From Streptomyces sp. GS7 (GTDB lineage Bacteria > Actinomycetota > Actinomycetes > Streptomycetales > Streptomycetaceae), in contig NZ_CP047146.1 of NCBI RefSeq assembly GCF_009834125.1, positions 1,171,501 to 1,235,500 on the forward strand: DNA of 64,000 bases, in the 5' to 3' direction. The position numbers and the translations under genes were made by a program. How positions within the stretch are numbered: the stretch's first letter is position 1; every line of letters starts with the position of its first letter. The notes below the pieces were generated by a model. It worked only from the letters and a program-made list of their open reading frames with translations, was not told the DNA's origin and did not search any database. Positions 10,023 through 18,376 of this stretch are shown here, piece after piece.

Positions 10023-10775
10023 ATGAAGCTCACCGTCGTCGGATGCTCGGGGTCGTTCCCCTCCACGGAATCGCCCTGTTCGAGCTACCTCCTGGAGGCC
10101 GACGGCTTCAGGCTGCTCCTCGACATGGGCAACGGCGCCCTCGGCGAGCTGCAGCGCCACTGCGGTCTCTACGACCTGGACGCCGTACTCCTGTCGCACC
10201 TGCACGCCGACCACTGCATCGACCTGTGCGGCTACTTCGTCGTCCGCTACTACCGCCCGGACGGCGGCCGTTGCGCGCCGATGCCGATCTACGGCCCGGC
10301 CGGCACCGAGCGCCGGCTGACCGACGCGCACGCCGACCTGCCGCACGACAAGGCGATGAGCGAGGTCTTCGACTTCCGCACGCTGACCCCGGGCACCGTC
10401 GCCATCGGCCCGTTCACCATCCGTACCGAACTGGTCCGCCACCCCGTCGAGGCGTACGGCTTCCGCATCGAACACGGCGGCCGCTCGCTCACGTACTCCG
10501 GCGACACCGGCCCCTGCGACGCGCTGGACAGCCTCGCCGAGGGCACCGACTTCTTCCTGTGCGAGGCGTCCTTCACGCACGGCAAGGAGGACATCCCCGA
10601 CCTCCACCTCAACGGCCGGGAGGCCGGCGAGCACGCCCAGCGGGCCGGCGCCGGCCGGCTGGTGCTCACCCACATCCCGCCGTGGACCGACCCGGACATC
10701 AGCGTCCGCGACGCCCAGAAGGTCTACGACGGGCCGGTCGAGGTCGCCCGGGCCGGCGTGGCGTACGAGATCTGA
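10023..10775 (+). CDS. metallo-beta-lactamase-fold hydrolase (RNase Z/ElaC-like)
   Basis: A 250-aa protein with the metal motif HLHADH (His59, His61, Asp63, His64), followed by the later ligands in FRIEHGG, YSGDTGPCD and THIPPW. This pattern belongs to the RNase Z / cyclic phosphodiesterase branch of the fold. Substrate cannot be decided; it could be a nucleotide phosphodiesterase or a general hydrolase. Its ATG follows CGGAGG. It shares a bidirectional terminator with the convergent nagE2. Confidence 0.8.
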   Translation: MKLTVVGCSGSFPSTESPCSSYLLEADGFRLLLDMGNGALGELQRHCGLYDLDAVLLSHLHADHCIDLCGYFVVRYYRPDGGRCAPMPIYGPAGTERRLTDAHADLPHDKAMSEVFDFRTLTPGTVAIGPFTIRTELVRHPVEAYGFRIEHGGRSLTYSGDTGPCDALDSLAEGTDFFLCEASFTHGKEDIPDLHLNGREAGEHAQRAGAGRLVLTHIPPWTDPDISVRDAQKVYDGPVEVARAGVAYEI

Positions 10776-10846
10776 CCGCCGCGCGGCCCGGTGCCCTGTA
10801 CGGGCGCGCACCGGCCCCCGGGCACACAGGTACACAGGCACATGGA

Positions 10847-10882
10847 AGGGCCCCGGAACCGCGGTGACGGTTCCGGGGCCCT
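10847..10882. terminator. bidirectional terminator between convergent genes
   Basis: A 15-bp inverted repeat (AGGGCCCCGGAACCG and its complement) with a 6-nt loop, lying between the stop codons of the metallo-hydrolase and nagE2. Confidence 0.8.
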
Positions 10883-10906
10883 CCCGGTGCGCTGCGGACC
10901 GGCCGG

Positions 10907-12160
10907 CTACGCCTTGGTCAGGTCCTCGATCTCCTCCTCGGGCTCGCGGCCCGGGGTGGTGAGGTTGAACCTGGTGATCGCGAAGCGGAACAGCAGGTAG
11001 TAGACGACACCGAAGGCCAGGCCGATCGGGATGATCAGCCACGGCTTGCTCGCCAGGTGCCAGTTCAGCACGTAGTCGATGAAGCCGGCGGAGAAGGTGA
11101 AGCCGTCGTGCACGCCGAGCGCCCAGGTGACGGCCATCGAGACGGCGGTCAGCACCGCGTGGATCGCGTACAGCACCGGCGCGATGAACATGAACGAGAA
11201 CTCGATCGGCTCGGTGATACCGCAGACGAACGAGGTCAGCGCGAGCGAGACCATCATGCCCAGGACGGCCTTGCGGCGCTCCGGGCGGGCGCAGTGCGCG
11301 ATGGCCAGAGCGGCGGCCGGCAGACCGAACATCATGATCGGGAAGAAGCCGGACATGAACTGCCCGGCGGTCGGGTCGCCGGCGAAGAAGCGGCCGATGT
11401 CGCCGTGCACGACCTTGCCCGTGGCGTCGGTGTAGTCACCGAGCTGGAACCACGACACGACGTTGACGAACTGGTGCATACCGATCGGCAGCAGCCCGCG
11501 GTTGATCAGGCCGAAGAGGCCGGCGCCGGCGGCGCCCAGGCCCGTCATCCACTCGCCGAAGCTGGAGATGGCGTTGCCGACGGGCTCCCAGACCAGCAGG
11601 AACAGCACACCGACCGTGGTGCCGACGAAGGCCATGATGATCGGGACGAGCCGGCGGCCGTTGAAGAAGCCCAGCCAGTCCACCAGCTTCTTGCGGTGGT
11701 AGCGCTGCCACAGGACCGCGGCGAGCAGACCGATCACGATGCCGCCGAGGACACCGGGGTTGTTGACGACCGGCTCGACCCACTTGCCGTCCTCGATGTG
11801 CCCGTCCTTGACCGGGAACGCCTTGAGGACGTTGTTGTAGACCAGGAATCCGACCAGGGCGGCGAGTGCCGTGGAGCCGTCGGCCTTCTTCGCGAAGCCG
11901 ATGGCGACGCCTATGCAGAACAGCAGCGGCAGATTGTCGAAGACCGCACCGCCGGCGGCGGCGAAGACCTTGCTGACCGCGATCCAGTGCAGTCCCTTTT
12001 CGCCGAACACGTCCGGCTGGCCGAGACGGTTGAGGATGCCCGCTGCGGGCAGGACGGCGATCGGCAGCTGGAGGCTGCGGCCGATCTTCTGCAGGCCCTG
12101 GAAAAGGCCGGAGCCCCGCTTCTTCGCGGGGGCCGCCTTCGCGGCGGTGGCCGTGCTCAT
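10907..12160 (-). CDS. nagE2: PTS permease EIIC, N-acetylglucosamine type (NagE2-like)
   Basis: A 417-aa integral membrane EIIC of the glucose/GlcNAc PTS family, with no fused EIIB or EIIA. It opens with a basic tail, then LFQGLQKIGRSLQLPIAVLP; the substrate-site GITEPIEFSF motif is present. In Streptomyces NagE2 is the main GlcNAc importer and works with separate NagF (EIIB) and Crr (EIIA). It is near-duplicated by the upstream gene. Dre-like operators lie 60-150 bp upstream, implying DasR control by GlcN-6-P. Confidence 0.88.
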   Translation of the reverse strand: MSTATAAKAAPAKKRGSGLFQGLQKIGRSLQLPIAVLPAAGILNRLGQPDVFGEKGLHWIAVSKVFAAAGGAVFDNLPLLFCIGVAIGFAKKADGSTALAALVGFLVYNNVLKAFPVKDGHIEDGKWVEPVVNNPGVLGGIVIGLLAAVLWQRYHRKKLVDWLGFFNGRRLVPIIMAFVGTTVGVLFLLVWEPVGNAISSFGEWMTGLGAAGAGLFGLINRGLLPIGMHQFVNVVSWFQLGDYTDATGKVVHGDIGRFFAGDPTAGQFMSGFFPIMMFGLPAAALAIAHCARPERRKAVLGMMVSLALTSFVCGITEPIEFSFMFIAPVLYAIHAVLTAVSMAVTWALGVHDGFTFSAGFIDYVLNWHLASKPWLIIPIGLAFGVVYYLLFRFAITRFNLTTPGREPEEEIEDLTKA

Positions 12161-12222
12161 CGGATTCCTCCTGGTGAGGCGGGCCGCGGAATGTGGGGAC
12201 GGCCCGCTGTTGGTCTACGCCT

Positions 12223-12250
12223 TGGTCTACACCACTGGTGGTTTAGACCA
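12223..12250. promoter_or_regulatory. two dre-like DasR operators before nagE2
   Basis: Two palindromes 16 bp apart centre to centre: TGGTCTACACCA (12223-12234) and TGGTTTAGACCA (12239-12250). Both match the TGGTCTAGACCA core of DasR-responsive elements with one or two changes. They lie 63-90 bp upstream of the nagE2 start, in promoter position. A weaker half-match, TGGTCTACGCC, precedes them at 12211. Confidence 0.75.
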
Positions 12251-12294
12251 TTCTTAGCACGTAGCCCCGAGATAAAGGAATCCATTCTTCCAAG

Positions 12295-12306
12295 TGGTGT
12301 GGACCA
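12295..12306. promoter_or_regulatory. third dre-like element near the nagE1 end
   Basis: TGGTGTGGACCA within AGTGGTGTGGACCACA, matching the dre core with two changes but with extended flanking symmetry. It lies 135 bp upstream of the nagE2 start and could act as an auxiliary site. Confidence 0.55.
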
Positions 12307-12398
12307 CATGTCGGCCGGCCTTCGGACCCGCGGATCCAAGAGCCGGCCGACGCACGACGAAAGACCAGGTGGGACGGGCATCGCCCGTCCCCCGCGGG

Positions 12399-13742
12399 CT
12401 ATTTGACGTTCTCCCGCTCCATCGCGTCACCCACCTCGGCCGGCTCCCGGCCCGGCGTCGCCAGATCGAATTTCGTGATCACGAAACGGAAGAGGAGGTA
12501 GTAGACGACGGCGAAACACAACCCGATCGGAATGATCAGCCACGGTTTCGTCGCCAGCCCCCAGTTGATGACGTAGTCGATCAACCCCGCCGAGAAACTG
12601 AAGCTGTCGTGCACACCCAGCCCCCAGCACACCGCCATCGACACACCCGTCAGCACCGCGTGAATCCCGTACAGCACCGGCGCGATGAACAGGAACGAAT
12701 ACTCCACCGGCTCGGTCACCCCCGTCACGAACGAGGTCAGCCCCACCGACAGCATCATCCCGGCCACCTCCTTGCGGCGATGCGGCTTCGCGCAGTGCGC
12801 GATCGCCAGCGCCGCCGCCGGCAGCGCGAACATCATGATCGGGAAGAACCCCGTGGTGAACTGCCCCGCCGACGGATCACCCGCCAGGAACCGGTTGATG
12901 TCACCGTGCACCACCGTCCCGTCCGGCTTGGTGAAACTGCCGAACTGGAACCACACGAACGTATTCAGGAACTGGTGCAGACCCACCACCAGCAGCGCAC
13001 GGTTCGCCACCCCGAAAATCCCCGCACCCCACGACCCCAGCGCCGACAGCCACTCGCTGAAACTCGTCAGACCGTCACCGATCGGCGCCCACACCCCCAG
13101 GCACACCACCGCGAACGCCAGCCCCACGAAGGCCATCACGATCGGCACCAGCCGCCGCCCGTTGAAGAACCCCAGCCAGTCCACCAGCTTCACCCGGTGC
13201 AGCCGCTGCCAGAACCAGGCCGACAGAAAACCCATCACGATGCCGCCGAAAACCCCCGGATTCTGGAACGTCGCCTGCGTCGCCTTCCCCGCCCGGTCGA
13301 CACACACCCCGCCCCACAGCCCCGCCTGCGTGAACGCCTGCCCCGGCGGGCACACCACCGGGAATTGGTGCAGCACCGAGAAATAGACGAGAAAACCGAC
13401 CACCGCCGCCAGCGCCGTCGACCCGTCCGACTTCTTCGCCATCCCGATCGCCACACCGATGCAGAACAGCAGCGGCAGCCCCAGCCCCGAATCCAGCAGC
13501 GCCCCGCCCGCCCCCGCGAACACCTTCGCCACATTCCCCCAGCCCAGCCCCTTGTCGCCGAACACGTCCGGCTGGCCCAGGCGATTGAGAATGCCCGCCG
13601 CGGGCAGCACGGCGATCGGCAACTGAAGGCTGCGGCCCATCTTCTGCAACCCCTGGAAGAGCCCCGCCGCCCGGCTCTTCGCCGGCCTCTTCCCCGGCGC
13701 CGTGCCCGATGCGCCCGCCGCGCCCGATGCGTCCGAAGTCAT
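12399..13742 (-). CDS. nagE1: PTS permease EIIC, N-acetylglucosamine type (NagE1-like)
   Basis: A 447-aa paralogue of NagE2: same EIIC core (LFQGLQKMGRSLQLPIAVLP) and GVTEPVEYSFLF motif. It is longer, with an alanine/glycine-rich N-terminus and a Cys-containing periplasmic-type loop (VCPPGQAFTQAG, then CVDRAGKA) missing in NagE2. GGAGG lies 8 nt before ATG 13742. Third-position C is even stronger here than in NagE2. It has its own dre-like site in the gap shared with nagF. Confidence 0.87.
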   Translation of the reverse strand: MTSDASGAAGASGTAPGKRPAKSRAAGLFQGLQKMGRSLQLPIAVLPAAGILNRLGQPDVFGDKGLGWGNVAKVFAGAGGALLDSGLGLPLLFCIGVAIGMAKKSDGSTALAAVVGFLVYFSVLHQFPVVCPPGQAFTQAGLWGGVCVDRAGKATQATFQNPGVFGGIVMGFLSAWFWQRLHRVKLVDWLGFFNGRRLVPIVMAFVGLAFAVVCLGVWAPIGDGLTSFSEWLSALGSWGAGIFGVANRALLVVGLHQFLNTFVWFQFGSFTKPDGTVVHGDINRFLAGDPSAGQFTTGFFPIMMFALPAAALAIAHCAKPHRRKEVAGMMLSVGLTSFVTGVTEPVEYSFLFIAPVLYGIHAVLTGVSMAVCWGLGVHDSFSFSAGLIDYVINWGLATKPWLIIPIGLCFAVVYYLLFRFVITKFDLATPGREPAEVGDAMERENVK

Positions 13743-13808
13743 CCGCGTCCTCCGCGTGCTCCCGGCGTCGGCCGGGCGGCAACCGGTCCGCCGCTTGCCG
13801 CATACTGG

Positions 13809-13820
13809 TGGTGTAGACCA
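13809..13820. promoter_or_regulatory. dre-like DasR operator between nagE1 and nagF
   Basis: TGGTGTAGACCA, one change from the dre core, in the 226-bp gap between divergent nagE1 and nagF, 67 bp from the nagE1 start. It could serve both genes. Confidence 0.7.
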
Positions 13821-13968
13821 TTCATCGGCGTGCGTTCGGCGCGCACCGCGATGACCGCCATCCTTCGCCAGGAAGCGGTCAAACGCCCACGTAGTTGGGC
13901 TGAACGTGCGTTACCGTGTGAAAACCGTGCGGCGGAACCGCCGGCGGCCGAGACAAGCAGGAGTGGAC

Positions 13969-14202
13969 ATGGCCACCAAGGCTGAGAAGATCGTCGCCGG
14001 ACTCGGCGGGCTCGACAACATCGAAGAGGTCGAGGGCTGCATCACCCGTCTCCGCACCGAGGTCAACGACGCTTCCCTCGTCGACGAGGCCGCCCTCAAG
14101 GCCGCCGGCGCCCACGGCGTCGTCAAGATGGGCACCGCGATCCAGGTCGTCATCGGCACCGACGCCGACCCCATCGCCGCCGAGATCGAAGACATGATGT
14201 GA
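13969..14202 (+). CDS. nagF: PTS EIIB component (NagF-like)
   Basis: A 77-aa cytoplasmic phosphotransfer domain. The phosphocysteine is Cys24 in EEVEGCITRLR, the glucose/GlcNAc EIIB signature. AGGAG (13959-13963) lies 5 nt before ATG 13969. It accepts phosphate from EIIA (Crr, not in this window) and passes it to sugar in the NagE permeases. It is divergent from nagE1 with a dre-like site between. Confidence 0.9.
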   Translation: MATKAEKIVAGLGGLDNIEEVEGCITRLRTEVNDASLVDEAALKAAGAHGVVKMGTAIQVVIGTDADPIAAEIEDMM

Positions 14203-14241
14203 GCACCCGCTCGTGATCCGCGCCTGACGCGCGGCCGCACC

Positions 14242-14275
14242 GAGGGCCTCGTTCCGGTACCGGAACGAGGCCCTC
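14242..14275 (+). terminator. palindromic terminator between nagF and rph
   Basis: A perfect 34-bp palindrome whose arms begin GAGGGCCTCGTTCCGGT, 39 bp after the nagF stop and 25 bp before the rph start. Confidence 0.75.
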
Positions 14276-14299
14276 AGTACAGCCGATAGGGTCGGAGCC

Positions 14300-15031
14300 A
14301 TGTCTCGCATCGACGGCCGCACCCCCGAACAGCTCCGCCCCGTCACCATCGAACGCGGCTGGAGCAAGCACGCCGAAGGCTCCGTCCTCGTCTCCTTCGG
14401 CGACACCAAAGTCTTCTGCACCGCCTCCGTCGCCGAAGGCGTACCCCGCTGGCGCAAGGGCACCGGCGAAGGCTGGGTCACCGCCGAATACGCGATGCTG
14501 CCCCGCTCCACCAACACCCGCGGCGACCGCGAATCCGTCCGCGGCAAGATCGGCGGACGCACCCACGAGATCAGCCGCCTCATCGGCCGCTCACTGCGCG
14601 CCGTCATCGACTTCAAGGCCCTCGGCGAGAACACCATCGTCCTGGACTGCGACGTCCTCCAGGCCGACGGCGGCACCCGTACCGCCGCCATCACCGGCGC
14701 CTACGTCGCCCTCGCCGACTCCATCAGCTGGGCCCAGGGCAAGAAGCTCATCAAGCACGGCCGCCAGCCCCTCACCGGCACCGTCAGCGCCGTCAGCGTC
14801 GGCATCGTCGGCGGCGTCCCGCTCCTCGACCTCTGCTACGAGGAAGACGTCCGCGCCGAAACCGACATGAACGTCGTCTGCACCGGCGACGGCCGCTTCG
14901 TCGAGGTCCAGGGCACCGCCGAGGCCGAGCCCTTCGCCCGCGACGAACTCAACTCCCTCCTCGACCTCGCCGTCACCGGCTGCGCCACCCTCGACACCAC
15001 CCAGCGCGAGGCCCTCGCACGGACCCTCTGA
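14300..15031 (+). CDS. rph: ribonuclease PH
   Basis: A 243-aa phosphorolytic 3'-5' exoribonuclease that trims tRNA 3' ends. Conserved segments: [20 protein letters not shown] at the start, [20 protein letters not shown] with the phosphate-binding arginines, and [19 protein letters not shown] with the catalytic aspartates. Length is normal. It is followed by a lipoprotein gene and rdgB on the same strand; rph and rdgB are widely linked. Confidence 0.95.
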   Translation: MSRIDGRTPEQLRPVTIERGWSKHAEGSVLVSFGDTKVFCTASVAEGVPRWRKGTGEGWVTAEYAMLPRSTNTRGDRESVRGKIGGRTHEISRLIGRSLRAVIDFKALGENTIVLDCDVLQADGGTRTAAITGAYVALADSISWAQGKKLIKHGRQPLTGTVSAVSVGIVGGVPLLDLCYEEDVRAETDMNVVCTGDGRFVEVQGTAEAEPFARDELNSLLDLAVTGCATLDTTQREALARTL

Positions 15032-15182
15032 GCCCGGCGCGGGCGGCGCAACCGGCCCCGCCGCCCGCCCTGGCCGATCTTCGCCCCCGCCCGCCCGGCC
15101 CTGGCAACCCCCGCCCGCCACCCCGCGTTTCCCCCCTTGCCCCAGTACGCCGCCCGTACGCCGCAAGGGAAGGAACCGCCCC

Positions 15183-15593
15183 ATGGCCCGCCCCCACCTC
15201 CGCCGCACCGCCGCCCCCGCACTCGCCGCGTTGGCCGCCGCCACCCTCGCCGTACCACTGCTCTCCGGCTGCGGCGCCGTCCAGAAGGCCATGGATTGCG
15301 CCAAGACCGCCACCGCCGTCGTCAACGGCGTCGACAAGCTCCAGAAAGCCGCCGACAACGCCCTCGACGACCCCCAGGAAGCCAACAAGGCCCTGGACGA
15401 GATCGACACCAGCCTCAAGAAGGTCGGCAACTCCGCGCACGACCCCGACCTCGCCAAGGCCATCGACAAGATGAACACCGGCATCAAGAACGCCCGCACG
15501 TCCATCGACGCCGACAAGGCCCCCGACCTCAAACCCATCGGCGAGGCCGCCGACGAGATGACGACGATCTGCACCCCCGGCCACACGGGATAA
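15183..15593 (+). CDS. small secreted lipoprotein
   Basis: A 136-aa protein with a signal peptide ending in the lipobox LLSGC (lipidated Cys30). The mature part is lysine/aspartate/alanine-rich and mostly helical (DKLQKAADNALDDPQEANKA). One Cys lies near the start (MDCAKT) and one near the end (TICTPG), a possible disulfide. Function unknown. It sits between rph and rdgB, 9 nt before the latter, so the three are likely co-transcribed. Confidence 0.8.
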   Translation: MARPHLRRTAAPALAALAAATLAVPLLSGCGAVQKAMDCAKTATAVVNGVDKLQKAADNALDDPQEANKALDEIDTSLKKVGNSAHDPDLAKAIDKMNTGIKNARTSIDADKAPDLKPIGEAADEMTTICTPGHTG

Positions 15594-15602
15594 TCACTCC
15601 CC

Positions 15603-16238
15603 ATGCAGCCACAAACCGGCGGGCACCCCGCACCCCCGCGCCGCCTCGTCCTCGCCACCCGCAACGCCGGCAAGATCTCCGAACTCCGCGCCATCCTGGA
15701 AGCGGCCGGCCTCGGCGTCGAACTCGTCGGCGCCGACGCCTATCCCGACGTCCCCGACGTCAAGGAGACCGGCGTCACCTTCGCCGAGAACGCCCTCCTC
15801 AAGGCCCACGCCCTCGCCCGGGCCACCGGCCACCCGGCCGTCGCCGACGACTCCGGCCTCTGCGTCGACGTCCTCGGCGGCGCCCCCGGCATCTTCTCCG
15901 CCCGCTGGGCCGGCCGGCACGGCGACGACCGGGCCAACCTCGACCTCCTCCTCGCCCAGCTCTCCGACATCGCCGACGAGCACCGCGCCGCCCACTTCGC
16001 CTGCGCCGCGGCCCTCGCCCTCCCCGACGGCTCCGAGCGCGTCGTCGAGGGCACCCTCGACGGCACCCTCCGCCACACCCCCACGGGCACCGGCGGCTTC
16101 GGCTACGACCCCATCCTCCAGCCCCTCGGCGAAACCCGTACCTGCGCCGAGCTGACCCCCGCCGAGAAGAACGCCATCAGCCACCGCGGCAAGGCGTTCC
16201 GGGCGTTGGCGGGGGTGGTGGGGGAGTTGCTGGGGTGA
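15603..16238 (+). CDS. rdgB: XTP/dITP diphosphatase (Ham1 family)
   Basis: A 211-aa house-cleaning pyrophosphatase that removes inosine and xanthosine triphosphates. The signature LVLATRNAGKISELRAIL follows a short proline-rich N-terminus; DDSGLCVDVLGGAPGIFSARW and GFGYDPIL are further family motifs, and the end SHRGKAFRAL is typical. The ribosome-binding site is weak, suggesting coupling with the preceding lipoprotein gene. Confidence 0.95.
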   Translation: MQPQTGGHPAPPRRLVLATRNAGKISELRAILEAAGLGVELVGADAYPDVPDVKETGVTFAENALLKAHALARATGHPAVADDSGLCVDVLGGAPGIFSARWAGRHGDDRANLDLLLAQLSDIADEHRAAHFACAAALALPDGSERVVEGTLDGTLRHTPTGTGGFGYDPILQPLGETRTCAELTPAEKNAISHRGKAFRALAGVVGELLG

Positions 16239-16259
16239 GGCCGCACCGGAGGTACGGCG

Positions 16260-16295
16260 AAGGCCCGGCCCCGCGCTCTCGCGGGACCGGGCCTT
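16260..16295. terminator. hairpin between rdgB and tRNA-Leu
   Basis: An inverted repeat AAGGCCCGG / CCGGGCCTT extended by CCCGCG / CGCGGG inside, with one internal mismatch. It lies after the rdgB stop and after the 3' end of the opposing tRNA gene, so it may end transcription from both sides. Confidence 0.65.
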
Positions 16296-16309
16296 TGAAC
16301 CGAAGGTTG

Positions 16310-16393
16310 TACGGCCGGTGGGACTCGAACCCACACGCCTCGAAGGCACTGGTACCTAAAACCAGCCTGTCTTGCCAATTCCAGCACGGCCGC
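16310..16393 (-). tRNA. tRNA-Leu (anticodon UAG)
   Basis: An 84-nt class II tRNA read on the minus strand. The acceptor stem pairs GCGGCCG (5') with CGGCCGT (3'). The anticodon stem CTGGT / ACCAG encloses the loop TTTAGGT, giving UAG. A long variable arm (TGCCTTCGAGGC region) and GGTTCGAGTCC in the T-arm confirm leucine identity class. CCA is not encoded. It is preceded on its strand by the two HNH genes. Confidence 0.93.
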
Positions 16394-16435
16394 TTGCCAC
16401 GGCCATAGTACTTGCTGTGCGCCGAGGAGGCAGGG

Positions 16436-17095
16436 CTATCGTCGGCGTCGGCCGCCCCGGCACCAAGTGTCCGTCATCGCATGGCAGTTGGGGCAGATCA
16501 GTCGCAGATTCTCCCGGCGGTCGTCGCTCCGGTCGCCGTTGATGTGGTCGATCTCCAGGGTCATGGGCCTGCCGAGCCATACGGGGCCCGTGCCGCATTC
16601 GGCACATCGCTCAGGGACACCGATCTGCCGAAGGGCCCGGCGCAGCATCACGGTTTGCGCCCGACGCTGCCCACTGCGCTTGACGAGGATCTGCTCGGGT
16701 GGCTTGACCGGCGTGGTCCCGGGTTTTCCGCGCCCATGGGCCTGTCCCAGGAAGTGATCCGTGCTGATGGCGTGCTCGGATACCCACTGTGTGAACAGCG
16801 CACGGTTGCGGCTGGTGACGGGGTACCCGAGGTGCCGCAGCGCGGATGCGACGGAAATCGATGCGTCGATAGCCTGGTGGAGCGCCTCTTTCGTGGGACG
16901 CGGGCGAGCGGTACGCCGTGTGACCGGTTGGAAGTGCGATACGTCGATCCCGAAGTGGGCGAAACGCCTCAGTAGATGTCGCCGCACTTGATGATAGGAA
17001 CGGCCGCCGCAGAACGCGATGACACCATCGATGTCAGTGCAGTGAGCTGCGGCTTCCGTCAGCAGCTCCCGGGTGTAGCGGACGCTGCGGCTCAT
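16436..17095 (-). CDS. HNH endonuclease domain protein (copy 1)
   Basis: A 219-aa protein. The last 60 residues form an HNH nuclease with zinc ribbon: CAECGTGPVW, then LEIDHINGDRSDDRRENLR and CPNCHA. The N-terminal two thirds hold repeated helical segments, each with an F-G-I-D-x-S-H-F-type phrase (HFGIDVSHF, HAISTDHF) that may bind DNA. ATG 17095 overlaps the stop of copy 2 by four bases, so both are translated from one mRNA. It ends 43 bp from the 5' end of tRNA-Leu. Target unknown: could be a homing-type, restriction or repair nuclease. Confidence 0.85.
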   Translation of the reverse strand: MSRSVRYTRELLTEAAAHCTDIDGVIAFCGGRSYHQVRRHLLRRFAHFGIDVSHFQPVTRRTARPRPTKEALHQAIDASISVASALRHLGYPVTSRNRALFTQWVSEHAISTDHFLGQAHGRGKPGTTPVKPPEQILVKRSGQRRAQTVMLRRALRQIGVPERCAECGTGPVWLGRPMTLEIDHINGDRSDDRRENLRLICPNCHAMTDTWCRGGRRRR

Positions 17096-17751
17096 TGCTC
17101 CCCTTCCGCGCGTCCGCTGTGCTTCCGTTTGCCGCGACCGCGGTACGAGTCCGTTGTCGCGTGACAGTTCGGGCAGAGAAAGCGGAGGTTGCCCCGGCGA
17201 TTGTCCCGCCAGTCTCCGTTGGCGTGGTCCACTTCGAGCAGCATTGGACGGTGGCGCCAAGAGGGCCCCGTGCCGCACAGTGCGCAGCGTTCCTCGGCTC
17301 CGTACGCCAGCATGGCAACTCTCAGACGGCTGCTCGGTACACGGCGGATCAAGGTTTCCGTCTTGACGAGGAGTTCTTCAGGGCTGAGTCGCCGCCGAGC
17401 GCTGGGATTTCTCCGGCCCTGTGGCGAGAAGTGGGACGTATCGATCCCCAGGCTCCGGATCCGGCGGCCGATGTGGGTGTGGTGGCCGCCCACCGGATCG
17501 AGGCCGAGGCGCCGTACCACCTCCGCAACGCTGCGCGAGCAGGTCACGGCGTCGCGGAGTCGGGCCTCGGTGTGGCGCACGCCCGGGGGCGTGAAATGAG
17601 CGGTGTCGATGCCTGCTTCGCGCAACTTGGCCCGTACGTAACGGCGGTTGCCGGGAGTTGGTGTGCTGCCGAACCAGCGGACCACCTCGTCGTACGACGA
17701 TGAGACGTGCGCGGCTGCCGCTAGCCGTTCGCGGGAGTATTTGAGCGCCAT
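17092..17751 (-). CDS. HNH endonuclease domain protein (copy 2)
   Basis: Also 219 aa and paralogous to copy 1. The HNH core is CALCGTGPSW, then LEVDHANGDWRDNRRGNLR and CPNCHA, with all metal and catalytic positions kept. N-terminal phrases IDTAHFTPPG and IDTSHFSPQG repeat the copy-1 pattern. GGGGG lies before ATG 17751. The next ATG of the operon overlaps its stop. No methyltransferase or intron is next to it, so it is not an obvious restriction or homing unit. Confidence 0.85.
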   Translation of the reverse strand: MALKYSRERLAAAAHVSSSYDEVVRWFGSTPTPGNRRYVRAKLREAGIDTAHFTPPGVRHTEARLRDAVTCSRSVAEVVRRLGLDPVGGHHTHIGRRIRSLGIDTSHFSPQGRRNPSARRRLSPEELLVKTETLIRRVPSSRLRVAMLAYGAEERCALCGTGPSWRHRPMLLEVDHANGDWRDNRRGNLRFLCPNCHATTDSYRGRGKRKHSGRAEGEQ

Positions 17752-18376
17752 GCTGCCCCCGTTTTCGTGCTGCGTGCGGGGGCATTCGTCAGACCCCCGC
17801 ACCCGATCGAACTGGCCAACGATCGAACGCGGGGGCGGTCACGCGGAGTTGGGCGGCTTCGGGAGTCCGGCTCGGGGGTCCGGGCGGCGATGGGGGCGAT
17901 GGCTTCCTGGTGGGTGGCCATCGAGGGTGGGGGTCGGTGTGCGGTTCGGCGCGCCGCGGTCCGATCGCGGGGTCGGTGCGGGTGCGGGCCGGGGCGGGTG
18001 CGCGTTCGGAGGCGGGGGGATCGGTCTCGGCGGCGGACGCGGGTTGTGTCACTCACGGCGCGGGTTGTGTCGCTCAGGGCGAGCCGTCCGGAGACGCGCG
18101 CGGTAGGGGACGTCGAGGGGTGCGTCGGGGGTTGTTACACGACTGGTACACAGCCGAGCGGTCACCGCGGCATTCGGGCAATCAGCCTGTGTCCGGGGAG
18201 GGGGAGAGTGGCGATGGCGAAACTGCACCTTTCCGGCGAAGGTCCGTCGATGGGTGCCTTTCGCTGCGTGGTGCCGGAGTGCGGTGACGAGGCGCCGGGG
18301 CCTGTGCGGAGCGGCCTTGGCGGTCGTGTTTGCTGGTGGGGGTTACGGGGCGAGGGTGCCCCGGGAGGAGTATGTG
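17752..18376. other. long divergent intergenic region
   Basis: About 625 bp between the HNH operon (leftward) and the membrane-protein/kinase pair (rightward). No frame has a supported start. It contains a tandem repeat of a 21-bp unit (CGCGGGTTGTGTC followed by a CTCA core) at 18038-18079, and further on a TTGTTACACGACTGGTACAC stretch (from 18133) that is unusually AT-containing for the area and could be a promoter or operator. Confidence 0.45.

Noticed and set aside
12211..12222. A fifth dre site before nagE2
   Set aside because: Only the left half (TGGTCTAC) fits; the right half is GCCT, so I treat it as a remnant rather than a site.
12294..13985. 563-codon + strand frame antisense to nagE1
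   Set aside because: Arg/His/Pro-rich shadow translation; nagE1 on the other strand matches the EIIC family throughout.
16310..17751. Integrative element at tRNA-Leu
   Set aside because: The HNH genes lie on the 5' side of the tRNA, there is no integrase and no repeated tRNA 3' end, so site-specific integration is not supported.
17910..18287. 125-codon + frame in the gap upstream of the kinase pair
   Set aside because: No ribosome-binding site, Gly/Arg/Ser-rich without structure, and it contains the tandem 21-bp repeat.
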